From NCBI GenBank assembly GCA_937873255.1, contig CALMVM010000596.1, positions 9,120 to 16,470 on the forward strand: 7,351 nt of DNA, read 5' to 3'. How positions within the stretch are numbered: the stretch's first letter is position 1; the number at the start of each line of letters is the position of its first letter. This stretch comes from an uncultured Verrucomicrobiota bacterium. Its GTDB lineage: Bacteria; Verrucomicrobiota; Verrucomicrobiia; Chthoniobacterales; SZAS-18. The notes beneath the pieces are model-generated. The model saw nothing but the letters and a program-made list of their open reading frames with translations. It did not search any database and was not told the DNA's origin. Position numbers and translations under genes: made by a program. Below are positions 5,805-7,351 of the stretch, piece by piece.

Positions 5805-7019
5805 ATGAGCAAAGAGAATATCGTCGTCGGCCTGGAAATCGGCACGTCGAAGGTGTGCGTGGCGGTGGCCGACGTGCGGCCGGACGGTTCGATGAAGGTC
5901 CTGGGCGTCGGCCAATCCCCCTCGCTCGGCGTTCGCAAGGGCGAGATCGTCCACTTCGAAAGCGTGCACAAATGCGTGCGTGACGCCATCGCCGACGCCG
6001 AGCAGAAAAGCGACGTGAGCATCCGACGCGCGTATGTCGCCATCACGGGCGGACACATCACCAGTTTCAATAACCGTGGCGTCGTGGAATTGCCGGAAGG
6101 CCGCGAGGAAATCGAGGAGGACGACCTCGAAGAAGCCAAACGCAACGCCCGCGAGGTCAACATCCCGTCGCAGAACGCATTCCTGCACGCGATCATCCAG
6201 CATTATTACGTGGACGGTCAGGACGGCGTGTTGACGCCCGTCGGCATGCTCGGCCAGAAGCTGGAGGCGGATTACCATGTCGTCCACGGCATCCGCACGC
6301 GCATCCAGAACACGATCCGCTGCGTGAAGGACGTGCCGCTGGAGGTGCAGGACGTGGTGTTCAATTCCCTCGCCAGCGCGCAGGTGGTCGTCAGCCAGAA
6401 CCAGAAAAACCTCGGCGTCCTGGTCATCGACATGGGCGGCGGCACGCTCGACTACCTGCTGTACGTGGACGGCGCGGTGAAACAGAGCGGCGTGATCGCC
6501 ATCGGCGGCGACCATCTCACCAGCGACATCAGCCTGGGATTGCGGATTCCCCTCGGCCGCGCGGAACGCCTCAAAATTGATGAGGGTAGTGCCGTGCTCG
6601 GCAACAGCCGGCCGGGGGAGACGATCTATCTCAAGCCCGAACCGGGTTTCGGCGGACGCGAGATCGAGCGCGAGATGCTCAACCGCATCATCCACGACCG
6701 TTTGCACGAGACCTTCGATCTGCTCAAGCGGCAGTTGGCGTCCGAGCCCCACCTTCGCTACCTCGGCGCGGGCGCGGTGTTGACGGGCGGTTGCAGCCTC
6801 ATGCACGGCATCAACCATCTCGCGGAAGAAGTGCTCGGTCTGCCCGTGCAACCCGCCCAGCCGCCGCCGTTGCAGGGAGTAACAGCGGCGCTCGCCAACC
6901 CGCAACTCTCGACCGCGCTCGGGCTCATCAAATACGCGCAGTTTACCCAGATGGAGCAACCGGAGCCGACGGTCTGGTCGCGCCTGAAGGGGATTTTCAG
7001 CCGCCGCCGCAACCGCTGA
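5805..7019 (+). CDS. ftsA: FtsA, actin-like membrane anchor of the FtsZ ring
   Basis: FtsA binds the C-terminal tail of FtsZ and tethers it to the inner membrane, then helps recruit and activate later division proteins. The 404-residue product shows the actin-like ATPase motifs: phosphate-1 loop GLEIGTSK (9-16), phosphate-2 loop VIDMGGGTLDY (207-217) and adenosine motif GAVLTGGCSLMHGI (323-336). The FtsA-specific 1C subdomain, which replaces actin subdomain 1B, lies about 86-165 and includes the acidic stretch EEIEEDDLEEAKRNA. YLGAG..LTGG and STALGLIKYA near the end also fit FtsA. The last 16 residues (TVWSRLKGIFSRRRNR) form a basic amphipathic helix, the usual membrane-targeting element. ATG 5805 is placed by alignment of the N-terminus. 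Only GAAG ending 2 nt before the ATG resembles a ribosome binding site, and it is too close. The gap after ftsQ is 55 bp. Confidence 0.97.
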   Translation: MSKENIVVGLEIGTSKVCVAVADVRPDGSMKVLGVGQSPSLGVRKGEIVHFESVHKCVRDAIADAEQKSDVSIRRAYVAITGGHITSFNNRGVVELPEGREEIEEDDLEEAKRNAREVNIPSQNAFLHAIIQHYYVDGQDGVLTPVGMLGQKLEADYHVVHGIRTRIQNTIRCVKDVPLEVQDVVFNSLASAQVVVSQNQKNLGVLVIDMGGGTLDYLLYVDGAVKQSGVIAIGGDHLTSDISLGLRIPLGRAERLKIDEGSAVLGNSRPGETIYLKPEPGFGGREIEREMLNRIIHDRLHETFDLLKRQLASEPHLRYLGAGAVLTGGCSLMHGINHLAEEVLGLPVQPAQPPPLQGVTAALANPQLSTALGLIKYAQFTQMEQPEPTVWSRLKGIFSRRRNR

Positions 7020-7057
7020 TCGACACGCAGTTTCCCACCACGACGCCCCTCCCCATC

Positions 7058-7351
7058 ATGAACGAGATGACCAGTCACCGCACGCACACGTCGTACGCCA
7101 ACGACACGAATTTCCGCATCAAGGTTTTCGGCGTCGGCGGGGCCGGCTCGAACGCGCTCGACCGACTCGTGATGGAAGGCTCGCTCAACGTGGAACTCGT
7201 CGCGTGCAACACCGACGTGCAGGCGTTGGCGGGTTCGGTCGCCACGCAGAAAGTGCAACTCGGCCGGCAGGTCACGCGCGGTCTCGGCGCGGGTGGCGAC
7301 CCGGAATTGGGTTTTGCTGCGGCGGAGGAGGCGGTCGAGGAAATCCGTGGG
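7058..7351 (+). CDS. ftsZ: FtsZ, tubulin-like division GTPase, 3' truncated by the window edge
   Basis: FtsZ polymerises with GTP into the cytokinetic ring at midcell. The first 98 codons are visible, and the frame stays open to the last base. After a polar N-terminal arm (1-18), the GTPase domain begins with FRIKVFGVGGAGSNALDRL (19-37), the first nucleotide-binding loop. CNTDVQAL (50-57) and TRGLGAGGDPELG (73-85) follow, the latter matching the family's GLGAGANPE segment with Gly-Asp in place of Ala-Asn. The tubulin signature (GGGTGTG) would lie beyond the window. ATG 7058 is 38 bp after ftsA; ATG 7067, three codons on, is equally possible. Neither has a Shine-Dalgarno sequence; the bases before ATG 7058 are pyrimidine-rich. 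The ftsA-ftsZ order is the commonest arrangement in bacteria. Confidence 0.96.
   Translation, partial: MNEMTSHRTHTSYANDTNFRIKVFGVGGAGSNALDRLVMEGSLNVELVACNTDVQALAGSVATQKVQLGRQVTRGLGAGGDPELGFAAAEEAVEEIRG

Noticed and set aside
1..7351. Undescribed defence, mobile or RNA-guided system
   Set aside because: Every substantial open frame with recognisable motifs is a known division or cell wall gene. There are no repeats with spacers, transposase motifs, tRNA genes or foreign-looking islands beyond the lower-GC gap before ftsQ.

Overview
This window is a stretch of the division and cell wall (dcw) cluster of a GC-rich bacterium. All genes lie on the + strand in the order ftsW (3' part) - murG - murC/murB fused - ftsQ - ftsA - ftsZ (5' part). 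The most likely source is a member of Verrucomicrobiota or a close relative in the PVC group. This rests on three things: the gene order, the MurC-MurB fusion, and residue choices such as HESNAIPGKANR in MurG and GAGGDPE in FtsZ. No rRNA or other taxonomic marker is present, so the phylum is an inference of moderate confidence.

Layout: 1-805 is the end of the FtsW septal glycan polymerase. A 71-bp gap with two GC-rich inverted repeats follows. MurG is at 877-1971. The fused MurC-MurB protein (1959-4265) overlaps the murG end by 13 bp. Next comes a 308-bp noncoding gap (4266-4573), less GC-rich than the genes, at the position where many dcw clusters carry ddl (D-Ala-D-Ala ligase). It holds a stem-loop just after the murB stop and a good sigma70-type promoter candidate about 100 bp before ftsQ. 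FtsQ (4574-5749), FtsA (5805-7019) and the first 98 codons of FtsZ (7058-7351) follow with short gaps of 55 and 38 bp.

The genes form one pathway. MurB and MurC complete UDP-MurNAc and add the first peptide residue in the cytoplasm. MurG makes lipid II on the inner face of the membrane. FtsW polymerises lipid II at the septum. FtsZ and FtsA form the cytoplasmic ring and its membrane anchor, and FtsQ links the ring to the periplasmic division proteins. The gap before ftsQ may divide the region into a precursor-synthesis unit and a divisome unit with its own promoter.

I see no mobile element, CRISPR array, tRNA, rRNA or defence system. The content is housekeeping. The points worth a second look are the MurC-MurB fusion, the missing ddl, the long low-complexity tail of FtsQ, the lack of Shine-Dalgarno sequences at all five visible starts, and the structured gaps.
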